Position numbers and translations under genes: made by a program
Shown here: positions 1 to 5,282 of the stretch, piece by piece
Layout: each line of letters begins with the position of its first letter
How positions within the stretch are numbered: the first letter of the stretch is position 1
NCBI GenBank assembly: GCA_007119335.1
Contig: SKPU01000025.1
Span: 1 to 5,282, forward strand
From: Syntrophomonadaceae bacterium
GTDB lineage: Bacteria; Bacillota; Dethiobacteria; DTU022
Length of the DNA: 5,282 nt
Direction: 5' to 3'
Notes under the pieces: generated by a model
Told to the model about the DNA's origin: nothing
Seen by the model: only the letters and a program-made list of their open reading frames with translations
The model's database searches: none

Positions 1-19
1 ATAGAACATAATCATCTAA

Positions 20-712
20 CTAGGCTAATAGCAAAGGCGAGAAGTCTAGACCATCGGCGGCAACAAATCTGTATTCCACTCCATTTCTTTCACCCTGGTA
101 GATTGTATCCCTGCTGCTATCATGAATATGGCCAAATATACATATTTTAGCATTGTATTGTTCCAAAAGATCAGTAAACCCACTTGACTGCCCGTTACGT
201 GGAAAAGGCGGAAAATGAAGAGCAGCTATAATGGGGGCCGAAGTTTTTTGACGCGCACTATTCAGAGAAAACTGCAGGCGCTGGACTTCTCTTAAATAAA
301 TTTTCTGATCTTGAAGATTATCAAACCCCTCTTCACCGGGGCATAACCAACCCCTGCTACCGCAGATGCTCCAATCATGCCAGGTAAAATGGTCATTTTG
401 CAAGGCATAAATTGAAGGCGGGAGTTGATGACGGACCTTACCAATTGACGACCACCAGTAGTCATGGTTCCCTTTGATTAGAAGTTTGGTTCCGTTAAGG
501 GCGTCCAGCCATTCCAAATCAACAACCGCTTCCGGTAAGCGCATAGCCCAGGAAATATCTCCCGGAACAATAACAAGATCATCAGAGGTTACAATTCTAT
601 TCCAGTTTTTTCTGATCTTATCAGTGTGTTTTTCCCAGGTCGGCCCAAAAATGTCCATCGGCTTGTCCTGGCTAAGAGAAAGGTGCAAATCGCCAATTGC
701 AAATATTGTCAC
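20..712 (-). CDS. Metallophosphoesterase of the calcineurin-like superfamily
   Basis: Predicted cytosolic metal-dependent phosphoesterase of 230 residues, with no signal peptide or membrane segment. All signature blocks of the calcineurin-like fold are visible in order: GDLH near the N-terminus (D8, H10), GDISWAM (D52), GNHD (N82, H83), a lone His in ALHFPPF (H166) and GHIH (H195, H197). These residues would bind two metal ions and the phosphate, so the enzyme looks intact. Its length and the GNHDYWW and ALHFPPF blocks suggest the small stand-alone bacterial group related to chlamydial CT488, recalled from memory; the substrate is unknown. An in-frame GTG at 719-721 lies inside the ribosome binding site AAAGAGGTG, so the GTG at 710-712, six bases after that site, is the better start. 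The gene is divergent from the TetR gene and ends in TAG at 20-22. The family is confident; the physiological role is open. Confidence 0.9.
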   Translation of the reverse strand: MTIFAIGDLHLSLSQDKPMDIFGPTWEKHTDKIRKNWNRIVTSDDLVIVPGDISWAMRLPEAVVDLEWLDALNGTKLLIKGNHDYWWSSIGKVRHQLPPSIYALQNDHFTWHDWSICGSRGWLCPGEEGFDNLQDQKIYLREVQRLQFSLNSARQKTSAPIIAALHFPPFPRNGQSSGFTDLLEQYNAKICIFGHIHDSSRDTIYQGERNGVEYRFVAADGLDFSPLLLA

Positions 713-727
713 AGCAAGCACCTCTTT
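710..727 (-). promoter_or_regulatory. Ribosome binding site that decides the GTG start of the phosphoesterase gene
   Basis: Read on the minus strand, AAAGAGGTG (727-719) is a strong Shine-Dalgarno match and is followed after six bases (CTTGCT) by a GTG at 712-710. The upstream in-frame GTG (721-719) is part of the Shine-Dalgarno sequence and could not be served by it. This favours a protein beginning MTIFAIGDLH, which places the metal-binding GDLH close to the N-terminus, as is usual for the superfamily. Confidence 0.7.
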
Positions 728-765
728 ACAAAATAAATTCTCAAATCAGGACAAATCCGAAACTC

Positions 766-799
766 CTTATATATTACTAAATCACAAACTCAAATGCAA
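766..799 (-). promoter_or_regulatory. Candidate sigma-A promoter(s) for the phosphoesterase gene
   Basis: Two overlapping minus-strand options are visible. One is TTGAGT (793-788), a 16-base spacer and TATAAG (771-766). The other is TTGCAT (799-794), a 17-base spacer and TAATAT (776-771). Either would start transcription about 40-50 bases before the GTG start. The matches are moderate and the region is AT-rich, so chance matches are possible. Confidence 0.4.
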
Positions 800-819
800 A
801 AGTAATTTTTTTCTGCTTA

Positions 820-839
820 TTGAAACATCATGTATTCAA
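820..839. promoter_or_regulatory. Imperfect dyad between the divergent promoters, possible second operator
   Basis: The outer arms TTGAA (820-824) and TTCAA (835-839) are exact reverse complements separated by ten bases. Inside them, ACAT and ATGT also pair, shifted by one base. The element lies just upstream of the -35 box of the tetR promoter. Its right arm, TATTCAAA (833-840), recurs exactly at 898-905 in the larger dyad over the tetR start, 65 bases away. It could be an auxiliary site for the same repressor. AT-rich DNA makes short dyads common, so support is modest. Confidence 0.3.
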
Positions 840-848
840 AATTTAGCT

Positions 849-877
849 TTGCAAATATTTTTATAAAATGATATACT
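849..877 (+). promoter_or_regulatory. Sigma-A promoter of the TetR-family gene, with extended -10
   Basis: TTGCAA (849-854) is separated by exactly 17 bases from TATACT (872-877), and a TG one base before the -10 box (869-870) makes an extended -10 element. Transcription should start near 884, leaving a leader of about 45 bases with AAGGAGGT (913-920) before the ATG at 930. The spacing and the extended -10 make this the best promoter in the window. Confidence 0.65.
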
Positions 878-905
878 TTTGTTATGACTAGTAAGTCTAT
901 TCAAA
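878..905. promoter_or_regulatory. 28-base dyad over the tetR transcription start, probable autoregulatory operator
   Basis: The pattern TTTG-N4-GACT-N4-AGTC-N4-CAAA is symmetric about 891/892, and all eight bases of the two defined blocks in each arm pair exactly. It begins one base after the -10 box and covers the predicted start site, so a bound protein would block transcription. TetR-family proteins usually bind such two-block palindromes as one or two dimers and commonly control their own gene. The core ATGACTAGT (884-892) also resembles the centre of the Bacillus subtilis FadR (YsiA) box as I remember it, though the rest does not match well. Assignment to the adjacent regulator is inference. 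Confidence 0.5.
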
Positions 906-929
906 CAAGATGAAGGAGGTTGTCAGGCT

Positions 930-1562
930 ATGGAAAAGAATACTACTAAAAGACCGCGCCGTTACCTGCGCAGTCGCATCACCCGTAAACTAATTCTGGA
1001 TACTGCGCTGGATGTTTTCCTCAGTGAAGGATACAGCAAAACTACTATTGCCAAGATCAGCCAGCAGGCAAAAGTAGGCTATGGCACAGTTTACAGTCAT
1101 TTCAAAGGCAAAGATGATATTTTAAACAAAGTAGTCGATAATGTGTTAGATGAATTTTTTGATCTGTTAGAGGTACCCTTCGCCCCTGCAACACTTGAGG
1201 AAGCTCGTAATGCTTATTACGAATTAGTTTTAACCTCTTTCCGACTTGCAGAGCAGCACCGCCCGATTATGAAAGTATACCAGGAAGCAATCGGACAGTC
1301 GAAATCGATTGCCGAGCACTGGCACGAAGTAACCAATCAATTTATCTCAAGTTCGGCTCGTTCATTTGCCTATGCCCAGGAAAAAGGGCTGGCTAAGGAG
1401 TTTGACATTGAAGTTGTGGCTAAAGCTTATATTTTACTGGTCGATCGTTTTATCTGGGAAGTTGTTAATGAAAGGGAAAAAGAGCTGAAATATATCACTA
1501 AAATTATCATCGACATGCTATTCCACGGCTTTTTTGATCCAAACGGGACTGTTAAGAATTAA
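930..1562 (+). CDS. TetR/AcrR-family transcriptional regulator
   Basis: A 210-residue, full-length one-domain repressor of the TetR/AcrR type. The N-terminus is very basic (residues 7-20, rich in Arg and Lys). It is followed by the classic DNA-binding segment: ILDTALDVFLSEGYSKTTI, then a helix-turn-helix at about residues 38-58 ending in VGYGTVYSHFKGKDDIL. Residues 70-200 are helical and diverse, as expected for the ligand-binding and dimerisation domain, and I cannot name a subfamily or ligand. The start is clear: AAGGAGGT at 913-920, nine bases before ATG. An extended -10 promoter and a 28-base dyad lie upstream, suggesting autorepression. The divergent phosphoesterase gene is a possible second target through the dyad at 820-839. 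The last 11 bases overlap the convergent cyclo-ligase gene. The family is certain; the regulon is unknown. Confidence 0.93.
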   Translation: MEKNTTKRPRRYLRSRITRKLILDTALDVFLSEGYSKTTIAKISQQAKVGYGTVYSHFKGKDDILNKVVDNVLDEFFDLLEVPFAPATLEEARNAYYELVLTSFRLAEQHRPIMKVYQEAIGQSKSIAEHWHEVTNQFISSSARSFAYAQEKGLAKEFDIEVVAKAYILLVDRFIWEVVNEREKELKYITKIIIDMLFHGFFDPNGTVKN

Positions 1563-2124
1563 TAATTCGTTTTTCGGTAATAATCATATCAACCCGGCGA
1601 TCCCATCTATCAACCGGTATCTCGGGCAGAATCTGTAGTTCAAATGCAAGAGCAACCAGGGACGCTTGCGGTTTCAGATATGAAATAAAGCGATCATAAT
1701 ATCCGCCCCCATAACCGATTCGCATTTTTTGGTTATCAAAAGCCACACCCGGAACTATTAGCAAGTCTATTACTTCGGGCTGGTATGGAGAACAGGTTTC
1801 CTGCCTCGGTTCGGGAATATCGTAAGCTCCCGTAACCAGGTCATTAGTGCAGTCTAATATTTGCGAGGGAATAAGTTCACGACTTTCCGGTACTGTTCTC
1901 GGAGCAAGCGCCAGCTTGCCCCGTTTGATTGTTTCCTCTAACATTGGCATGGTGTCAACTTCACTGCCAAAAGAAATAAAAAACATGACTGCTTTCGCTT
2001 TCTGGTAAGCAGGAAGTCTGTAAAGATTTTCTGCAATCAGGCTGCTTTTCTCCTTAATTTCTGGAGAAGTTAGCTGATCGCGAAGTTTAATTATTCTTTT
2101 GCGCAGCTCTTTTTTTTCGTTCAT
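1552..2124 (-). CDS. ygfA: 5-formyltetrahydrofolate cyclo-ligase (MTHFS)
   Basis: Catalyses the ATP-dependent conversion of 5-formyl-THF to 5,10-methenyl-THF (EC 6.3.3.2) in the cytosol, returning a stored or inhibitory folate to one-carbon metabolism. At 190 residues it has normal family length. Visible family blocks are the basic N-terminal helix KKELRKR (4-10), FGSEVDTMPML (52-62), the folate-pocket-like YDIPEP (101-106), VPGVAFD (124-130), the glycine-rich phosphate-binding GYGGGYYDR (137-145), and a C-terminal DRRVDMIITE. The ATG is the only possible start: a TAA two codons upstream in the same frame is the proS stop, giving TAA-CAG-ATG. No strong Shine-Dalgarno is present (only AGGG about ten bases upstream), so translation is probably coupled to proS. 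Its 3' end overlaps that of the convergent tetR gene by 11 bases. Gene names differ among bacteria (ygfA/fau, yqgN). Confidence 0.93.
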   Translation of the reverse strand: MNEKKELRKRIIKLRDQLTSPEIKEKSSLIAENLYRLPAYQKAKAVMFFISFGSEVDTMPMLEETIKRGKLALAPRTVPESRELIPSQILDCTNDLVTGAYDIPEPRQETCSPYQPEVIDLLIVPGVAFDNQKMRIGYGGGYYDRFISYLKPQASLVALAFELQILPEIPVDRWDRRVDMIITEKRIINS

Positions 2125-2127
2125 CTG

Positions 2128-3600
2128 TTAATAAGCCCTGGCATAGTAAACGACTTCTGTAGCTTTTTTTCCGCAGACCATGCAAGTTTCATCTTCAAGT
2201 TCCTTATCAAAGGGAATGCAGCGAATTGTCGCCTTCGTATCATCTTTAACTTTTTCTTCACATGCATCTTCACCACACCAGGAAGCCAGGAAAAAACCGC
2301 GTTCTTCTGTCATAATCCTTTTAAATTCTTCATAATCCGAACCACTGCGTGTATTCGCTTCTCGCAATTCAAGGGCTCTTTGGAGCATGTCATCCTGAAT
2401 CTGAACGAGCAGCCGGGGCAGCTCTTCAAACAGATCATCACGGGACATGAAGGTCTTTTCTCCATTATCCCTGCGAACAACTACAACATGGCCTTTGTCA
2501 ATATCCCTGGGGCCAACTTCGATACGCACCGGCACTCCACGCATTTCCCATTCATTATATTTCCAACCTGGTGAATACTCTTCGCGGTCATCAAGTTTAA
2601 CTCGCAACTTATCTTTTAACTGATCAGCCAGATCCCGGACTGATTCCAAAACCCTCTCCCGATCTTTTTTAGTGAGAATAGGCACAATTACGGTTTGAAT
2701 TGTAGCTATCCTGGGTGGCAGGACCAAGCCTCGATCATCACCGTGAACCATAATCAAAGCTCCAACTAACCTGGTTGAAACACCCCAGGAAGTTTGCCAG
2801 ACATATTTTAACTGATCATCCTGATCGAGATAAGTAATATTAAACCCTTTGGCAAAATGCTGACCCAGATTATGAGAAGTCCCGGCCTGCAAAGCTCTGC
2901 CATCACTCATCAAGGCCTCGACAGTATAGGTGCGCAGAGCACCGGCAAACTTTTCCCGCTGGGACTTGCGCCCGACAACTGCTGGTATGGCCATCTCAGT
3001 TTCAAGACATTCCCGGTAAACTTCAAGCATCTTTAAAGTTTCTTCTTCCGCTTCCTCTTCAGTGCGGTGGCAGGTATGACCTTCCTGCCACAAAAATTCG
3101 GAAGTCCGCAAGAAAGGGCGGGTTGCTTTTTCCCAGCGCAAGACATTACACCACTGGTTGATTAAAAGAGGCAGATCTCGCCATGATTGGATCCAGCGGG
3201 AGTAGAAATCACAAATAATTGCTTCGGAAGTGGGCCGTATAGCCAGCGGTTCGTTTAATATTTCGTCGCCGCCTTTAGTCACCCAGGCTACTTCAGGAGC
3301 AAAACCTTCGACGTGTTCAGCTTCTTTTTGCAGCAGCTCCTGGGGAATAAGCAGCGGAAAATAAGCGTTTTGATGGCCGGTTTCTTTAAAACGCCGGTCC
3401 ATTAATTCTTGGATTTTTTCCCAGATTGCATATCCTTCGAGACGGATTGCCATAAAACCCTTGATTGGGGCATAATCCATCATTTTCGTCTTCAAGATAA
3501 CATCAATATACCACTGTGAATAGTCGACAGCTTTAGGGGTTATTGCTCTGACAAATTCTTTATCCTGATCTGATTTCTGATTTTCAGTCTTTTGTTCCAA
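2128..3600 (-). CDS. proS: Proline--tRNA ligase, archaeal/eukaryote-like (type 3)
   Basis: Charges tRNA-Pro with proline in the cytosol (class II synthetase, EC 6.1.1.15). From the preferred TTG start the protein has 490 residues. The order is motif 1 (HQNAYFPLLIP, about 76-86), RPTSEA (122-127), motif 2 (LRWE...TRPFLRTSEFLWQEGHT, about 154-176), AGTSHNLGQ (239-247), motif 3 with GLVLPPRIA (291-299), the anticodon-binding domain (about 302-400) and a C-terminal zinc domain. No editing insertion lies between motifs 2 and 3, which with the zinc domain marks the type 3 form. Cysteines C442, C447, C473 and C476 have the same spacing as the zinc ligands I recall for Thermus thermophilus ProRS, and the chain ends in Tyr, also typical of this type. 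An extra cysteine, C461, lies between. proS is 3 bases upstream of the cyclo-ligase gene. Confidence 0.96.
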   Translation of the reverse strand: MEQKTENQKSDQDKEFVRAITPKAVDYSQWYIDVILKTKMMDYAPIKGFMAIRLEGYAIWEKIQELMDRRFKETGHQNAYFPLLIPQELLQKEAEHVEGFAPEVAWVTKGGDEILNEPLAIRPTSEAIICDFYSRWIQSWRDLPLLINQWCNVLRWEKATRPFLRTSEFLWQEGHTCHRTEEEAEEETLKMLEVYRECLETEMAIPAVVGRKSQREKFAGALRTYTVEALMSDGRALQAGTSHNLGQHFAKGFNITYLDQDDQLKYVWQTSWGVSTRLVGALIMVHGDDRGLVLPPRIATIQTVIVPILTKKDRERVLESVRDLADQLKDKLRVKLDDREEYSPGWKYNEWEMRGVPVRIEVGPRDIDKGHVVVVRRDNGEKTFMSRDDLFEELPRLLVQIQDDMLQRALELREANTRSGSDYEEFKRIMTEERGFFLASWCGEDACEEKVKDDTKATIRCIPFDKELEDETCMVCGKKATEVVYYARAY

Positions 3601-3615
3601 TCCCGTCACCTCTCC
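3598..3615 (-). promoter_or_regulatory. Ribosome binding site implying a TTG start for proS
   Basis: On the minus strand GGAGAGGTGA occupies 3615-3606, and its GAGGTGA core (3612-3606) matches the anti-Shine-Dalgarno fully. An in-frame GTG at 3609-3607 lies inside this core, so it is unlikely to be the start. The next start-type codon, TTG at 3600-3598, follows the core by five bases, an optimal spacing. The choice changes the protein by only three N-terminal residues. Confidence 0.65.
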
Positions 3616-3660
3616 AAATCTAGATCATAATATAAATACTGCTTTATTCTATCACAGTTT
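3610..3660 (-). promoter_or_regulatory. Short AT-rich gap before proS, weak promoter candidate
   Basis: Fifty-one bases separate the stop of the upstream fusion gene from the GTG/TTG start region of proS. A minus-strand TAGAAT (3651-3646) with TTGGCT (3675-3670) at an 18-base spacing, reaching into the end of the upstream gene, is a poor to moderate promoter match. No GC-rich hairpin with a T-run and no room for a T-box leader are seen. Read-through from the upstream gene into proS is therefore as likely as an independent promoter. Confidence 0.25.
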
Positions 3661-5282
3661 TTAGTGGGCAGCCAACTCCCGGCGGCTCTTGAGTAACCTC
3701 TGCCAGGATTCTTCGCTTAGAGGTCGGTTAAAGCTGCGGAACTTAGCTAGTTTAAAGCCGTGTTCATTAGCCCAGTACCTGGTCTGCAAAATAGTTTCGA
3801 GGTTCACTCCGGATGATCCAATGCTGTAATGTTTATATTCCTGTTCCAAGGCAAGCATCATAGTTTCAGCCATACAAGCATAAGATAAACCTTTTTCAAA
3901 GCCAAAATCCCAACCGAAAGAAGGTAGCCCGGGCACTTCGACCACTCCACCGTCTATAACGAGAACATCGGGTCGGGCGTGATCAACTTCCTCGCTGACA
4001 TTGGCCGGGCGGGAAATATCACAAACCACAGCACCCTGCTTAAGATTTCCGGCATGAATGACCCTGCCCGTAGCGCTGGTTGCGCTAATAACCACATCAG
4101 CCCGGGCCAGGACAGCATCTATATCTGTGGAAAATTCTATCAACCCCATCCTTTGCCCTTCACCCTCAGCAAAAGATTCAAATTCTTCCATTGGAGCATC
4201 CGGTGAGGGCAGTTCAGAACAATCGGCAAGCAGGTGTCCCATGCTGCCCGGTTTCAAAGGTCTGCCCTGCTGCAGAAGCGCTGACTGATAACGATATATT
4301 TCAGCAGCAACCAGGTGTAATTTCTCGCTGGCAGTTTTATTGTTCGGGTTGCCAATCAGGATCAGCCGGGGCACGGTTTCAGAAAGCAAAAGCGATATAC
4401 CCTTCCCAATGGAGCCTGCTGCCCCGACAATTCCGGCAGTAATTTGTGAACGATCCATTTCCAGTTTATCAGTGGAAGTATTGACTGCATCAACGGCAGA
4501 AACCACGGTGTAACTGTTGCCGGTGGTAATCGGCACCCCTTCATTTTTGAGGTAAAGTCCTCCCATGGATGCTACTGCGGTAAAAGCGCCGAGGCCCACG
4601 ATGCGCGCACCCCGTTCACGGGCCATTTGCACAGCTGCTTTTAGTTCAGTCATAGCCTGTTTGCGGGGCATTTGCACAAACTCATCAGTAGTTCTGGGCA
4701 AACCTATAAATTCACCGTAAGCAGTTCGCCCGGTTTTAGAATATATTTTTGTCTTTCCGGCTACAAAAGGCCCAATCATGTCACCAAACCGGCCGGTCAG
4801 TTCAGCCAATTCATCTTCACTGAAAGCAAGCAGGCTTTTATCAAACTGGTGGTAACTTTCCAGGTCAAGGGCATGGACGAGGAAGGCAAAACGCCCTTCA
4901 TCCGGTTCATTATCGGGTTCAACGTCTTCTACCAGGTAAGGGGAAAACTCCGTAAACTCACCTCCGCTATCTGGCCGGATCAGGTAAGACAAAAACCGTG
5001 CTGTATTGCTTTCATTAAGGACCTCTAGCATTGAATCTAATCCTTCCAGGGCCTCTCGGCACTGAGCTTCATTTATATTTAAAGGTGGTTCAATCCGGAT
5101 CACTTCATTGCCGTTAAGAGTAGGCGCAACCCGGACTTTTTCCACATTTAAGAGATAAGAAGAAATGATCGGGGTAAGCAGTTCCTGTTCAGCCATAACC
5201 CCGAGCAGGCTCCCGGGAAATTTTCCGCGATCCATGTTAAATTCCAGCCCCAGCATCAGGCCCCGCCCTCGCACTGTCTTAA
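3661..5282 (-). CDS. Class III aminotransferase fused to an acyl-ACP-reductase-like domain (5' end outside the window)
   Basis: The frame is open to the right edge, so only the C-terminal 540 or so residues are seen; the first start-type codon, GTG at 5274-5272, is an internal Val in a KTVRGRGLMLGLEF context. Numbering from the Lys at 5280: residues 3-90 are the C-terminal domain of a class III PLP aminotransferase (VRGRGLMLGLEF, then VIRIEPPLNI), and the catalytic Lys must lie upstream. After a linker (about 91-127), residues 128-512 resemble cyanobacterial long-chain acyl-ACP reductase: VGLGAFTAV (228-236), TTGNSYT (252-258), GxxGxxG (G286, G289, G292), VVISATS (396-402), DGG (443-445), ACMAETMML with C469, and HGFK near the end. 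C469 aligns with the AAR acyl-accepting cysteine (Cys294 in Synechococcus). A segment at about 332-377 is extra. Likely roles are acyl-thioester reduction plus transamination; the substrate is unknown. A short-chain or shikimate dehydrogenase label is less likely because AAR-specific blocks are present. Confidence 0.8.
   Translation of the reverse strand, partial: KTVRGRGLMLGLEFNMDRGKFPGSLLGVMAEQELLTPIISSYLLNVEKVRVAPTLNGNEVIRIEPPLNINEAQCREALEGLDSMLEVLNESNTARFLSYLIRPDSGGEFTEFSPYLVEDVEPDNEPDEGRFAFLVHALDLESYHQFDKSLLAFSEDELAELTGRFGDMIGPFVAGKTKIYSKTGRTAYGEFIGLPRTTDEFVQMPRKQAMTELKAAVQMARERGARIVGLGAFTAVASMGGLYLKNEGVPITTGNSYTVVSAVDAVNTSTDKLEMDRSQITAGIVGAAGSIGKGISLLLSETVPRLILIGNPNNKTASEKLHLVAAEIYRYQSALLQQGRPLKPGSMGHLLADCSELPSPDAPMEEFESFAEGEGQRMGLIEFSTDIDAVLARADVVISATSATGRVIHAGNLKQGAVVCDISRPANVSEEVDHARPDVLVIDGGVVEVPGLPSFGWDFGFEKGLSYACMAETMMLALEQEYKHYSIGSSGVNLETILQTRYWANEHGFKLAKFRSFNRPLSEESWQRLLKSRRELAAH

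Noticed and set aside
755..768. AAGGAG on the minus strand in the leader of the phosphoesterase gene, as a leader-peptide ribosome binding site
   Set aside because: The only nearby start-type codon (TTG) is followed at once by TCC and TGA, so no meaningful peptide would be made. AAGGAG also overlaps the candidate -10 region.
474..866. 130-codon open frame on the plus strand running into the divergent intergenic region
   Set aside because: It is mostly antisense to the phosphoesterase gene. Its tail is low-complexity translation of AT-rich promoter DNA, and no domain or ribosome binding site supports it.
1556..1575. GAATT-AAT-AATTC inverted repeat followed by G and five T, as a terminator for tetR
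   Set aside because: The stem is five pairs, almost all A-T, with a mismatch just outside, so it would be too unstable for a credible intrinsic terminator.
3610..3660. T-box or other riboswitch leader before proS
   Set aside because: Aminoacyl-tRNA synthetase genes in Bacillota often have T-boxes, but the 51-base gap is far too short and shows no T-box sequence or terminator stem.
4672..5028. 118-codon open frame on the plus strand
   Set aside because: It lies wholly antisense to the AAR-like and linker part of the fusion gene, has no recognisable motif and no convincing ribosome binding site. The opposite strand shows clear protein family conservation.
5272..5274. GTG as the true start of the 3661-5282 gene
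   Set aside because: It is the Val of the conserved VRGRGLMLGLEF block inside the class III aminotransferase fold. The frame stays open to the window edge (KT precede it), so the gene continues beyond the window.

Overview
This 5282-base window looks like ordinary chromosome from an anaerobic, Clostridia-like member of the Bacillota. The reasons are moderate to low GC, strong AAGGAGGT/GAGGTGA-type ribosome binding sites, use of GTG and TTG starts, sigma-A-type promoters, and a short 'type 3' prolyl-tRNA synthetase. This placement is an inference; no rRNA or other decisive marker is present. I see no tRNA, rRNA, CRISPR array, insertion sequence, prophage gene or origin.

Layout. A metallophosphoesterase gene (about 20-712, minus) is divergent from a TetR-family regulator gene (930-1562, plus). 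The roughly 220-base space between them holds a candidate promoter for each gene and two dyad elements, one sitting on the predicted transcription start of the regulator. The regulator gene converges with a minus-strand series read from right to left. This begins with a large gene cut by the right edge (3661-5282), followed by proS (2128-3600) and a 5-formyltetrahydrofolate cyclo-ligase gene (1552-2124). proS and the cyclo-ligase gene are 3 bases apart and probably co-transcribed. The cyclo-ligase and tetR genes overlap tail to tail by 11 bases.

How they fit together. proS and the cyclo-ligase are housekeeping functions (aminoacylation of tRNA-Pro; recycling of 5-formyl-THF). The TetR protein probably represses its own promoter; its other targets are not visible. 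The most unusual item is the truncated gene at the right edge. Its visible part starts inside the C-terminal domain of a class III (PLP) aminotransferase and runs, without a stop, into a domain resembling cyanobacterial acyl-ACP reductase (AAR). That domain has a GxxGxxG nucleotide-binding motif and a cysteine at the position of the AAR catalytic thiol. A single chain joining acyl-thioester reduction to transamination suggests conversion of an acyl thioester to an aldehyde and then to an amine, or a related lipid modification. That activity is a hypothesis from domain content.
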